Origin: Falciphora oryzae
Taxonomy: Eukaryota; Ascomycota; Sordariomycetes; Magnaporthales; Magnaporthaceae
DNA length: 64,000 nt
Direction of reading: 5' to 3'
Assembly (NCBI GenBank): GCA_000733355.1
Contig: JNVV01000014.1
Span: 310,001-374,000 of the forward strand
Shown: positions 32,741 through 44,275 of the stretch, piece by piece
Layout of the letters: every line of letters begins with the position of its first letter
How positions within the stretch are numbered: position 1 is the first letter of the stretch
The notes under the pieces: model-generated
Seen by the model: only the letters and a program-made list of their open reading frames with translations
Told to the model about the DNA's origin: nothing
Databases searched by the model: none
Made by a program: the position numbers and the translations under genes

Positions 32741-35700
32741 CGACCGTCGCTGCTGCACGAAAGCCCCTAACGGATAAGGAACTCGCAAAGCCAATCCTTC
32801 GCATGTATATACGGGCGAAGGGGTCAAAAGAAATACCTATCCGGGTGCTTTTGGACGGTAGCAGCGACACGAAGGTTATTTCGGACAAAATAGCCAAGCA
32901 ACTTCCAAACCATTTGGTCAACAAAGCCATCCCTCGCGTAATAACCTCCTTTTCAAAGAAAATCGAACCAGAGGCCGGAGAGCAACTAGTTGTCGACGTT
33001 ACCCTCCGGCACAAAACGCACTATTTTACGGAAACGTTTAAAATTAGTCCTACGGATCCAGATTGCGACGTTATCCTACCCTTCGCATGGCAAAAGCAAC
33101 ACCTACCGTTAGGCTTATTAAATCGCGACCTTCGGGACATCCGCATGGATTCGAACAAGTGCCGGAAATGCAACAAGCCCCGGGCCCGGAAGCCACAGGA
33201 CTTACGGCCCCTTAAAGGCTTACGCCTTCGAGAGGATATGAAAACGGTCGAACCCGCAATTATTGCGGCCATTAAATACGGGCATAGTATTCCTTCCCCT
33301 AAGGAAGTGGCCAAAGCAGATTCGGACGGCCTCGAATCGGTACTAGAGGAATTTAGGGAGTTCCTTCCTATTATAACGGAAGCGGCCGCTACCCGTTTTC
33401 CCGATCATCAGCCCTAGGACCACGAAATTTACCTAAAAGAAGGAGCCCAATTAACCTATAGCCCCTTATACCAAATAAGCCAAAAAGAGCTGGACGTTTT
33501 AAAGCCTTGGCTGGAAAAGCATATACGAACCGGCAAAGTTAAGCCATGCAAAACTGCCAACAGTTCGCCCCTTATGTTCGCAAAAAAGAAAAACCCCTTC
33601 GATCCCTTAAAGGTGGTGGTTAACTATAGGGACGTAAACGCTAAAACGATTCCGATTCGGTGCCCTATCCCGCTTATTACAAAGCTCCAAGATCGACTTC
33701 GAAATGCCAAATAGAAAACGAAAATCGACCTTAAAACCGGGTTTAACCTAATTCGGATGAAAAAAGGGCACGAATAGCTTACGGCCTTCCGCTGCAAATA
33801 CGGCGTCTTCGAATTCACGGTTATGCCTATAAGCCTCATTAACGCCCCCGCCACCTTCCAAAGCATGATGAACCATATCTTTATGGACCTTATCGATGCC
33901 GGGCTCCTCGTATATTTGGATAACCTCCTAATATACGCAAAGACTAAGGAACAACACGATAATTTGGTAAAGGAAGAAGCTTTGCCGCCTTACCAAACAT
34001 AACCTAGCCGTAGCCCTTCGCAAATGCGTTTAGGGGGTGCACGAGGTCGAATTCCTTGGTCACATAATAGGACCCGACGGTATCGCAATATCTAAAGATA
34101 AAGTGGATGCTATTATGCAATAGGAAGCCCCCAAGTGCTTTAAAGACTCTCAATCCTTTATTGGCTTCGCTAACTTTTATAGAAGGTTTATTAAAAGGTT
34201 TTCTAAAATCGTTAGGCCTATAACGACGGCCAACGCCCTATTTAAAAGCTAATGGCGATGGACCCCCGAAATGGACCAGGCTTTCGAGGCTTTTAAAGTC
34301 GCTTTCGTTTCGCTTCCGATACTCCGGCATTTCGATCCGTTTCTCCCGGCGCAAATCGAGGTAAACGCTTTAAACTTTGCCTTTGGAAAGGTGTTATCCT
34401 AAAGGGACCCCGAAACTAATAAACTGCACCCCGTTGCCTTCCATTTACGCAAAATGTCGCCCGCCGAAATCAACTATAAAATCCACGATAAAGAACTTTT
34501 GGCGGTCGTCGATTATTTCGCTAGGTGGAGGCATTACCTCGAAAGGGCAAAGCACCGGATAAAGGTTTATACAAATTACCGGAACCTCGAATATTTCCTG
34601 ACGGCCAAAGTCCTTAATCGAAAGCAAGCCAAATGGGCACAACAGCTAGCTGGTTATTAGTTTATAATCAACTACCGGCCAGGAAAGCAAAATGAAAAAG
34701 CCGATGTGCTATCGAAATTACCCCAGCACAAACCTAAGAAAGGAGGGAATAAAAATCAGCCGATCACAACGATCCTGCAAAAAAAACACTTCCTAGCAAG
34801 AATTTCGGCCCTGGAAAAACAAAAAAATAACCCTATGGAAGAAGCTTTGCCGTAAAAAGCACCTTTTTTCCTTTTATCCCCAGGCCGGCTTTGCAATATT
34901 CCAGTTTTAAAATGGGCTACGGAATTTACTAACAAAGTTAAGCAAGCTGGTATATCGGATTCCGAATACTAGGGCCGCTTTTAAAAGCCCGAAAAGGGTG
35001 AAGAAGTTGAGGATGGCCTCCTTTATTATAAGGAAAGATTGTGGGTGCCAACGGAAGCCCTGCAAAAAGAAGTCTTCGAATCCGAATATGACATAAAAGT
35101 CGCTGGATATATGGGTATGGATAAAACCCTCGAGTTAATTACTCGGCACTTTTAGTGGCCTAATATCGAGGCAAAAGTCCGGGAATACGTAAGGGGATGC
35201 CTGGAGTGCCAACGTAATAAGGCCCTAAGGTATGCCCCCTTTGGACCCCTACAACCTATGGAGCTGCATTACCAGCCCTGGAAGACGGTGGCCATGGACT
35301 TCATTACGAACCTCCCTTTAAGCGATGGGTGCGATTCAATCTGGGTAATGGTAGACCCCTTTACCAAGATGGCGCATTTCGTCCCCCTTAAAATCGAGGG
35401 TAAGAAGTCGGATGACCTTATCCGCATTTTCGCCAAAGAATACTAGCGATTGCACGGTGTGCCTTTGGATATTATCTTTGATAGAAATTCCAGATTTACG
35501 AGCCACTTGTGGAAAGATTTCCTCCGTTTGGTAGGCATTAAGCTAAAAATGAGTACTGCCTTTTATCCCTAAACGGATGGACAAACCGAAAGGTTTAACC
35601 AAAGCCTGGAAGCCTATTTTAGGTTTTTCGTAAATTACGAAATGACTAACTGGGTCGAGCTATTACCTACGGCGGAATTTGCCTATAATAATATATTTTC

Positions 35701-36370
35701 GGCAAGTACCTTTATTACTCCCTTTTTCGCCAACTACGGGTACCACCCAGCTTTTAATAATCCCCCTCTCCTAGGACGAGTACGCAATCCAGCAAGCCAA
35801 CTCTACCGGCATTGGATGACCCAGGTGCACGAAGAAGCCAAACAACACCTCGAAAAAGCCCGGGAACGAATGAAGCATTGGGCCGACAAAAGGAGAAGCC
35901 CTTCGCCGGTCCTTACCGAAGGACAGTTCGTTATGTTAAACGCCCGGCATATAAAGACCCGTCGCCCCGCCAAGAAACTCGATGCCAAAATGCTTGGGCC
36001 CTTCCGGATCTTTAAGGTTATTTCTCCCACGGCGGTACGACTGGCCCTGCCTAAAACCTGGAAAATCCATAATGCTTTCCACGTGTCCCTTATCGAACCC
36101 TACCGCTCTAGCATTCAGGCAAGACCTAACCCTGACCAGGTACTGCGGGAAGCCCCCTCGGTTATAGGAGATTTCGTTGTGGACAAGGTTATAAACTCCA
36201 TGGATACAGGCGGGAAGGTTCGTTACTTTGTCCGATGGGAAGATTACTTACGTAAAAAGGACTGGACGTGGGAACCCTGGGAGCATTTCGATACCGACGG
36301 GTTTAAGCAACACGTTGTTGCCTTTTATCGGCTCAACCCCGATAAGCTTAAGGACCCCCGCGTGCTATAA
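32741..36370 (+). pseudogene. Gypsy-2 Pol: protease, RT, RNase H, integrase, chromodomain
   Basis: Protease reads VLLDGSSDTKVIS, with Asp-Gly-Ser where the family usually has Asp-Ser/Thr-Gly. RT (about 33540-34240) has KVVVNYRDVN, KIDLKTGFN and YLDNLLIY, the second catalytic Asp being Asn. RNase [21 protein letters not shown] and KVYTNYRNLEYF. Integrase has CLECQRNKA, MDFITNLP, DGQTERFNQSLE. The chromodomain is at about 36170-36340 (FVVDKVINS...YFVRWEDYLRKKDWTWEP). A one-base insertion near 33980, relative to Gypsy-3, moves the frame from 1 to 2. The TAA at 36368-36370 is CAA in Gypsy-3, so the original frame ran into the 3' LTR. Confidence 0.92.
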
Positions 36371-36443
36371 GATATAGGCACGGCCGCATCCTTTAAGCGG
36401 GCTTTAAACGGTTTCGAGACGCGCCTTAGGAAGAGGAGGATAG

Positions 36444-36728
36444 TGTTACACGGAAGAACCTGTGGACTCACCTAATCGGCCCTACAAAAGGTCCGGGAAC
36501 CGGTATAGGTGCCTAACGGCCCTGAGGCCCAAAGGCCGAAGGCCGGAATGGCAGTGTGAATCATATACTTAATACTTCGCACGGATCACAGGGTGGTTTA
36601 TATAAACCCTGCCATCTCCTATGTCCTCCATGAAAGATTCCTTCTTCCTCAAGCATCTCTTGAGCCCATAGAAAGATTATCTGCAATATAGAGATCCTTC
36701 TCTAAGCCGTCTTTGACCCCTTGTTACA
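36444..36728 (+). repeat. Gypsy-2 3' LTR
   Basis: 285 bp, TGTTACACGG...CCCCTTGTTACA, followed by the AGCAT target copy. It is less RIP-altered than the 5' LTR. The first 30 bases or so probably also code for the end of Pol. Confidence 0.93.
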
Positions 36729-36873
36729 AGCATAATAAAAGCATTTAAATAAATATAGGATAAAACCCACAATTATACCGGGGAATAATACGATATTTTT
36801 AACGATAAGGTTTTATTTTTTACAAATACGTGCGAAATGCTTAAAATACCCCTTTTATAGCTCCATGCGCTAT
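36729..36873 (+). pseudogene. Copia Gag fragment between Gypsy-2 and the LINE
   Basis: About 145 bp of AT-rich copia gag (a FTNTCEMLKIPLL-like reading). It ends with the left copy of the LINE target duplication (36856-36873) and continues in frame at 46864. Confidence 0.55.
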
Positions 36874-36884
36874 AAGCTTTTGAT

Positions 36885-38696
36885 ATGGGACCGCCGTTGC
36901 GAGCTTGAAATCGCGCAGCCGGACAGCCCTTCGAGATAATTCAATTTTGACACCGGAATCGAACTCCTCGCACCCGACTTGACCCAGGATCGATGCCGCA
37001 TCGGGTGCGCGCCGACGGCGCGGGCCTAAAATCGATGGAAATCGATTCCGGGCTCGCGGCCAGTCGACACGCCTCGACGGTGGATCCCCCTAACGCGCCT
37101 TTGGACGCGCGGGGGAATGCCGACACTGATACGAGACCGGCGCGCGGCCGTTAGGAGGAAAAAGAAAACGAAATTATTAACAAGCTAAAGCCCCTTATAA
37201 TCAGTGGAAAGTTGCTAAAAATCCTGCAACTGGTGTCGGAATTAACGAAGCTAAAAGTTGACGCGGAAACGGCTCGCAAGCGCGACGCTACCGAAAACGG
37301 ACCGGTAACCAAAGCGACACTACAGGAATTAAAAGCAAAAATATTTACAAAGGTTAAAAATGCACTAATTGATAATAAAAAGTCCTATGCCTTTGCCCTC
37401 GCTACGGACCTACCGGCCCTAACACCGGACGGAAACGAGCCGACCTAAACGCGACAACAGTACCCGAATACGACGTATCCCCCCCCCCCGCGATTTATAC
37501 CGTTAAAAATTGAACGCGAAATAATCGTAGCCGTAAAAAAAGCCCCGAAAGCAATTAAAAACCGATCGCAAATTAACACCTAACGGGCACTAAATAACCA
37601 ACTCGGTACGGCGGTACGGGTAACGAAGCGGCTCTAAAGCGGAAACGTAATAATATGCTTTTACGCAAACGCAAACGAATATAAAAAAAGGGACAAATGG
37701 GTAAAAAAAGTGTTTAAAAACCAAACAACGATCCGGGAACGGACATACGACGTGGTAATTAAAGGAGTAAAACAAACAACACTACCGAAAAACCCAAACC
37801 AACTTACTCGTAGCCTAAACGCCGAAAACCGAAACGCGGAAATTAAATCGGTGCACATATAGCCAGCCCGCACCCCTTACGGATACGCTATAATATTAGC
37901 ACGAATCGGGTCCGCAACCGCCGCGGACCAAATTTGCAAACAAAAACTGGTAATACAAGCGGAACTATTTAAATGCGAACCGTTTACACTAAACGCTAAA
38001 GCCACCCAATGCTATAACTGCTACGAATAGGGGCACCGACAAAAGTTTTGCAAAAAACCGGGCCGCTGCCCGCACTGCGGAAAACCGCAACACTAAAAAG
38101 GAAAAAATCAATGCGACGCCCACCCCTAACATAATAAAGCCATACCCAAATGCGCAAATTACGGCGAACTGCACCCGGCGTTTAACCGGGGCTGCGAAAT
38201 AGCGCAACGGGCGATCGGGAAAGCGAAAAAAGCATACTAAAACCGGCCAAAAAGATTTATACTGGAAAAATCAGCCCCTAAACAAACAAAAGCCACCACC
38301 ACCTTCCCCATCTTCTAAACGCGCATACCCTCCGGCATCGGAAAACCACCAAACCTTAACAAAAGGCGCAAACAAAACTCGGATACAAATAACGACTCCC
38401 TAATCCGGTCCCCCGGTCGCCGAAAACCTGGCAAACCCCGCAAAAACTCGCAGCTACCAAAAGGCCGGACCGCTATACAACCGCCATTTACAACAAACTA
38501 CGCCTTTAAAACGAGCTCCTAGCTAGCCTAACCTTTAACTACGGCAAACGAACAAATTTAAATAAAAGCAGCCGGAAAACAAAAACGAACACCGGCCCCG
38601 TTAGAGCCGCCACCCTTATCCGAACCGCTACCGATTAAAAATAGCACAATCCCGTTTAACGCATAAAAACGCCTATTAAAATCCCCATAGTAATAA
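36885..38696 (+). pseudogene. LINE ORF1 (Gag-like, zinc knuckles)
   Basis: An in-frame ATG at 36885, only 11 bp inside the element, begins a frame that runs with stops to about 38696. A Lys/Glu-rich, coiled-coil-like region (LLKILQLVSELTKLKVDAET, about 37210-37270) comes first. A basic nucleic-acid-binding region and a run of CCHC-type knuckles (CYNCYE-GHRQKFC, CPHCGKPQH, CANYGELH; 38010-38200) follow, then a Pro-rich tail. Stops near the start are TGA, probably from CGA; later ones are TAA/TAG. The product would coat LINE RNA. Confidence 0.75.
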
Positions 38697-38743
38697 CAAT
38701 CCTATATTGGAATATAGGAAAAGGAAACGGAAAAGGAAATATA

Positions 38744-39171
38744 ACGTGGTTTACCACCGAGCCGCGCAAACCACCGAGTCGCGCACTTCCAAATCCTATA
38801 CTAAACGCCGTTTTTTTCAATTAAATAACTCGGTCAATTTGCGGCCAAATTCTACCAAAATTAAAACAGGTATATTTAACTTTATAATAATTGTAATTTG
38901 AATTTTCCGCATTTTTATTATCACTCCTTTTGGGTTAATTGCGTATTATACACAGTGTATTACACAGTGTTACGAACTAACCTAAAAGGAGTGATAATAA
39001 AAATGCGGAAAATTCAAATTACAATTATTATAAAGTTAAATATACCTGTTTTAATTTTGGTAGAATTTGGCCGCAAATTGACCGAGTTATTTAATTGAAA
39101 AAAACGGCGTTTAGTATGGGATTTGGAAGTGCGCGACTCGGTGGTTTGCGCGGCTCGGTGGTGAACCACGT
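38744..39171. mobile_element. MITE-2: fold-back pogo-type MITE
   Basis: 428 bp, TA-flanked, with ACGTGGTTTACC inverted ends and long inverted arms. Each end has two 17-bp units of the ACCACCGAGYCGCGCAA type, matching pogo-A's style. The body (AAATCC-ATACTAAACGCCG and so on) is homologous to MITE-1 and MITE-3. It sits in LINE ORF2. Confidence 0.92.
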
Positions 39172-39196
39172 TACCGCTTTTTAGCAAAAAGGAATA

Positions 39197-41056
39197 ACGT
39201 GGTTCATAAGTAAGTGGCGCACACAAGTAAATGGCGCGTTTTCCATCGCGACTCGCGTCTCCCACTTCCAACCTCAATTCCTCAACAACCACAAATGGCG
39301 TCGACATCTAACGAAGCGAAAATTGTTTTTACTATACGGGCAATCCAATCCAATCCAACATTAAATGTGCGTTCGGCAGCCAAAATCTACAACGTTCCTA
39401 AAACCACGCTACGTCGCCAACGCGCTAGCCAAACTGCTCGACGCGACTACGTATCCAAATTACGGAAATTAACGGAATCCGAAAAGGAAGCGCTTGTTAA
39501 ATACATACTCGAACTGGATTCCCGCGCATTTCCTCCCCGGCCTTCTGGTATTAAAAATATAGCCAACCGACTGCTCGCCAAACGCGACGCGCGCGCCGTC
39601 GGCAAAAACTAGGTCGCGAACTTCGTTAAGCGCCGCGCAAAGCTCGGCACACGCTGGATTCGAAAGTACAACTACCAAAGGGCCAAATGCGAAAATCCCA
39701 AGCTCGTTTCTGCCTGGTTCGACCTTATACGGAACATTATAGCCAAATATGGCATCCTAAATAATAACATTTACAACTTTAACGAAACCAGCTTCCTTAT
39801 AGGCATAATCGTTCCCGTTATAGTCATTACAACGTCGGAAGGCTATAGCAAAACAAAGCTGGTCCAGCCTAGCAATCGGGAATGGGCTACAATTATCTAA
39901 AGGGTTAACTATTGCGGCTAGGCGATCCCTCCTTTCATTATCGTTAAAAAGCAATACCACCTAGCTAATTAGTACTCGGAAACCAACCTCCCACGCGATT
40001 GGGTCATTTTAACAAATTCCAACGGGTAGACTACGAACGAGCTCGGCCTAGAATGGATTCGGTATTTTAACAAACACACTATATCGCGCACGAAAAGCAC
40101 CCATCGTTTATTAATGCTAAACGGGCATAAAAGCCACCATTCGACGAATTTCAAGCTCTACTGCCAAAAACACAACATCGTCACGCTTTGCATGCCTCCG
40201 CATTCGTTTCACTTCCTTTAGCCGCTTAACGTTAAGTGCTTCAGCCCATTAAAAAAGGCGTACGGTCGACAAATCGAAAACCTAATAAGGTTACACGTTA
40301 GCTACGTAACCAAAATCGAGTTCCTTTCAGCGTTTAAAGCGGCATTTTTTAATTCCATAACCGAAAGAAACATTCGAAAAGGCTTTCGAAGGGCTAGCTT
40401 TATTCCTTTCAATCCGGATTCGGTTTTAAAAAAGCTAGATATAAAGCTACGGACTCCAACTCCCCTGAAAACGCCTTTAAATAACCCCGAACCTTGGACC
40501 TCCAAAACGCCGCGGACAGCCAAAAAAGCAACTTCGCAATCCAAACACATTAAAACTCGGATCTCCAATTACCAAAACAGCTTTCCGACACCCATGCTAG
40601 CGGCTATGAATTAGCTTGCGAAAGGGACGAATTCGATTATACATCAAATGGCCCTTCTTAAAGCCGAAATTGCTTCGCTACGCAAAGCGAACGAAGCATT
40701 AAATAAACGCCGGAGGGCTAAAAAAACACGTATTCGATTTGGAGGGTTACTTACTATCGAAAAGGTACGAAATGTTTTGGACTAGGAGGAGCTGGATGGA
40801 TAGCTATAGCAAAAAATGCGCGACCATAAGGGTTAGGAAAGGAGGGCGATGACGATTCGTTGGCGATGTGGCACCTGCGGCAAAACCGGACATAATGCGC
40901 GCACCTGCCAAAAGGAAGTAGAAATGTCCGATGTATACAATTCCGAGTAGTTTAAATGGATTTCTGGCGTTATTGGGTTGGCATGCGCGTCGATTGACCG
41001 GAGGTCGGTGTGGGTGCGCCACTTACTTGTATGCGCCACTTACTTGTAAACCACGT
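39197..41056 (+). mobile_element. Pogo-B: pogo/Fot-type DNA transposon
   Basis: 1860 bp with ACGTGGTTCATAAGTAAG inverted ends and flanking TA, inserted 23 bp beyond MITE-2 in LINE ORF2. The ends carry two tandem 17-bp ACAAGTAAGTGGCGCAC units, as in MITE-1. One transposase gene lies on the plus strand. Confidence 0.93.
39295..40950 (+). pseudogene. Pogo-B transposase
   Basis: A 1656-bp frame from ATG 39295 to TAG 40950 without indels. The N-terminal psq/HTH (RSAAKIYNVPKTTLRRQRAS) and CENP-B HTH (EKEALVKYILELDSRAFPPRP) are open for the first 105 codons. The DDE domain reads IYNFNETSFLIG, LLMLNGHKSH and PLNVKCFSP, with Asn at all three catalytic Asp positions. A basic region with two heptad-like stretches and a C-terminal zinc knuckle (CGTCGKTGHNARTC, about 40873-40915) follow. 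Stops are TAA/TAG in Gln/Trp positions. It is the least damaged of the three pogo genes. Confidence 0.9.
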
Positions 41057-44000
41057 TACGATATAATAGCTATACAAAAACCGGAACTGGACCGGCACGG
41101 AAACCCAAAAAAACCGGCCGGATGCAATTACAAACTAATATATTACCAAACAAACACAAAATCGAACGCAACACTATACGTCCACCAACGACTAAACCCG
41201 GCAACGTAAAAAAGCTGGAACGGATACGACTAAGCAGCAATCACATTACAAACCCTAATAAAAAACATTAACATCTACTCAATATATTCGCTAAACCCCC
41301 AGGCACTAAGGGAATAGCATACCCTTTTAACCGAAATTGAAATAACACCGCCTCGAAACCACGCCGTACTAATAGGGGATTTTAACATACACTACCCAAT
41401 ATAAAACATGCACAACTGGGAAAACGCTAAATCCGAGCTATTACTTGCGCTAACGCACCGGTAGCGGCTTGAATTAGCGACGCTTTACGGGAAAATAACA
41501 AAAAAAAGGTTCGGCGAACGAAAAAGCACTATCAACTACGCGTAAATATCTAATACTTTAGCTATCAAATACAAAAGCAAAAACGACGAAATAAAAAGGT
41601 CAAACCACCACCCTTAAATAATTTTAATCAATTGCGAAACGGAGCCGCTCCGCAAAAGGAAAGCAAAAAGATAGGTGTAAAAAAAGGTTAATACCGACCT
41701 TAAAAACGATAAAAAAAAAGCGCTGCAACTAGCTAAATAATATATCGAAATCGAAAACATAAAAACGCCAAACGATATAAACAACCAAATAAATACATTA
41801 ATAAACCAACTAACCCAAATCGCTAACAAACTAGCACTAAAACGAAAAACTACAACAAATTTTAAACTAGCACCGTATTAAAACTCGACGTTTACGAAAT
41901 TAACTAAAAAAACGAAACGGTGCTAACGTGAACACATACGGCTAAAAATACAAAAAAGCTACGAAAAACTAAAAGCAACCGATAAAACCTTTATTAGGGA
42001 AAAAAAGAAAGCCTCTAACGCACATTAAAAGGAATTTATTAGGGAAACGTTAAAAAAACAGGATTTAAAGCCTGTTTTTTAAAACATTAAACGATAAGCA
42101 AAATTACGGAACCATAAAAAACGGAACCTAACCAGGTTACCGGACCTAAACCAGCTTAAAAAAGGAAACCAAAAGCCAGCAAATTCCCACGCTAACAAAG
42201 CCATAGTTTTAGCAACCAAATTTTACCCTAACCCGGAAATGGACCTAACAAACGTTGGGGATACCACGTTCGAAAATTACACTTTTACCAACCCATTCCC
42301 AATTAATTACCGAATGGACCCTAAAGGAAACGAAATACTAACGGCCCTAAAAAAACCCGGAATTAAAAAGCCCCGGGAACGGATAACCTACCGAACGGAC
42401 TATTAAAAGCGTACGGGGAACTATATTAGGAAGCTATATCCAAAATAGCCAACGCCAGCTTCGAACTTAAATACTTCCCAAAGCGCTTCCGAAACGCACT
42501 AACGGTAATGCTCCCTAAGCTAAAGAAAAATACGGAAAATAAAAAAACAACAAAAGGGTAGCGACCGATCGCATTCCTTTCGTCCATATCCAAAGTTATA
42601 AAAGCGATCGGAAAAATACAAATCGCAACCGAAACGGAAAAAAGAGAACTATTACCGGAAAAGCAAATAAGCAACAAAAAAAAACGCAACACCAAACTCG
42701 CTATTAAACAAATAACAAATACCGTAATAACGGCGTAAAATTACGGCGTTACAACCTCGCTATTACAATTCGACCTATCAAAAGCATTTAACAACGTCAA
42801 CCATACTAAATTTTTCAATACCTTACGAAAACAAAAATTCCCGCTAAAAACAATCAAATGGATTAAAAGCTAGCTAACAAATAGGACGGCCCGGTTCCGG
42901 TTTAATAAAAACACGTTTACGCCCATACAAATAACAGCAAAAGTACCACAAAACTTACCATTTTCACCCATACTATTTATCCTATACATTGCGTCGTTTT
43001 ACGACAAATTGGAAAAAATACCAAAGATAATGGTAGTCGGTTTCGCTAACGACACTAACCCTTTAGCAATAAAGGGAACCACGGCGGAAACGGCCCGGCT
43101 GCTAAAACGGGCTTAAAATACGTGCCAAACATAAGCAAAAAAAACAGAAATAACGTTCAACGCGGCCAAAATTAAATTATTTTATTTTACTAAAACCCTA
43201 AACCGGACCCGGGTCCGTACCGGAAACATATAAATGCAACCAACGCTATTGGCGAAATTCCTAAAAATTTAGCTAAACCATAAGCTAAATTTTAACGCCT
43301 ATACCAAACAAGCAAAAGGCAAACAAAAAAAACAGCAGCTTATGGTAACAAAACTCGCAGCGGCAACGTAAAAAAGCAGCTTCGCACGCGCGAAACAATT
43401 GTACGCGGTCGTATTCCGTAATGCATTAGCTTATAAAGCGGCAGCCTACCACCTACTAACGGAACCCCGAGGTCGGCCCCGGGGCGCAGCCAAAAAGATA
43501 GCGAAAAAATAAAAAGCATGTTTTAAAATAATAGCTGGAGCTTACAAAGCAACCTCGCTAGCACACTTCGAAATAAAAACCCACGTGCCGCCCTTGGACT
43601 TATACTTAAACAAAAAGGTTATAAATACGGAAAACAAATGGAAAAAAACCGGGATAACGCAACGCATTAACGAAATAACAGCGAAAATAACGGACCGTTT
43701 CCAAAAACTTAGCTACAAAAAACGAAAAAAAAGCCCCACCCCCAAAACGGACAAGCGAAAAAAAAGTAAGCAATACGATAAAACCGGCCCGAAATAACGC
43801 CAAAACCGAAACAAACACCCGTCCCCTACGGAAAAGATTGGAAATCCAAACATAAGCACGCAAAACGCTAAAACCCTAACGTAACAATGGAATAAAAATT
43901 AAAAATGGCCAACACAACGGCAACAGCGAAAAAAACGAGCTGGTACAAAACCGCGTACCCAACGGACAACCCCCTATTTACGGAAAAAATGGTCGAATAC

Positions 44001-44275
44001 TACGAAAAGATACCAAAAGCATATAACTCGGTAGCAATTTAAATTAAAACGGAAAAACTAGGGCTAAACTCGTTCTTATTTAACAAAAGCGTACCCGATA
44101 CGGCGACGCCACTGTACGAATGTAGCAACGGATAAAAAGAAACAACGTGGCACGTATTAACCTAATGCGCCCGATGGGACAAACAGCGGGAAAGCACCGG
44201 GCTAACGCAAACAAACAGCCGGAAAACGTACTTCGAACTGTAAAAAACAAAAAGCACACCGTTTAAAAAATAGCA

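Larger units (their letters stand above)
29754..36728 (+). mobile_element. Gypsy-2: chromodomain gypsy element
   Basis: 6975 bp with 285-bp LTRs (TGTYACACGGAAGAAC...CCTTGTTACA) and a perfect AGCAT target duplication (29749-29753, 36729-36733). Gag and Pol share one frame, unlike Gypsy-1. It inserted in copia gag sequence 16 bp past pogo-A. A purine tract GGAAGAGGAGGATAG abuts the 3' LTR. Same family as Gypsy-3 over Gag N-terminus and Pol, but with a different capsid segment. Confidence 0.95.
38697..44275 (+). pseudogene. LINE ORF2: endonuclease, reverse transcriptase, C-terminal Cys/His domain
   Basis: The frame begins near 38700 (ILYWNIGKGNGKGN) and is broken by MITE-2 and pogo-B. Removing both and one TA each joins it to YDIIAIQKPELDRHG at 41059. 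Endonuclease: AVLIGDFNIHYP (about 41370). RT: PIAFLSSISKVIKAI, LQFDLSKAFNNVNH, GFANDTNPLAI in place of the usual GFVDDTN, so the first catalytic Asp is Asn. The C-terminus (LGLNSFLFNKSVPDTATPLYECSNG...TWHVLT-CARWD, about 44060-44190) is the Cys/His region common in fungal LINEs. Dozens of TAA/TAG codons mark RIP. The start codon is unclear. Confidence 0.88.

Noticed and set aside
36934..36960. Box-B-like GAGTTCGATTCC on the minus strand at the LINE 5' end
   Set aside because: No surrounding cloverleaf and no A box at the right distance; probably chance.
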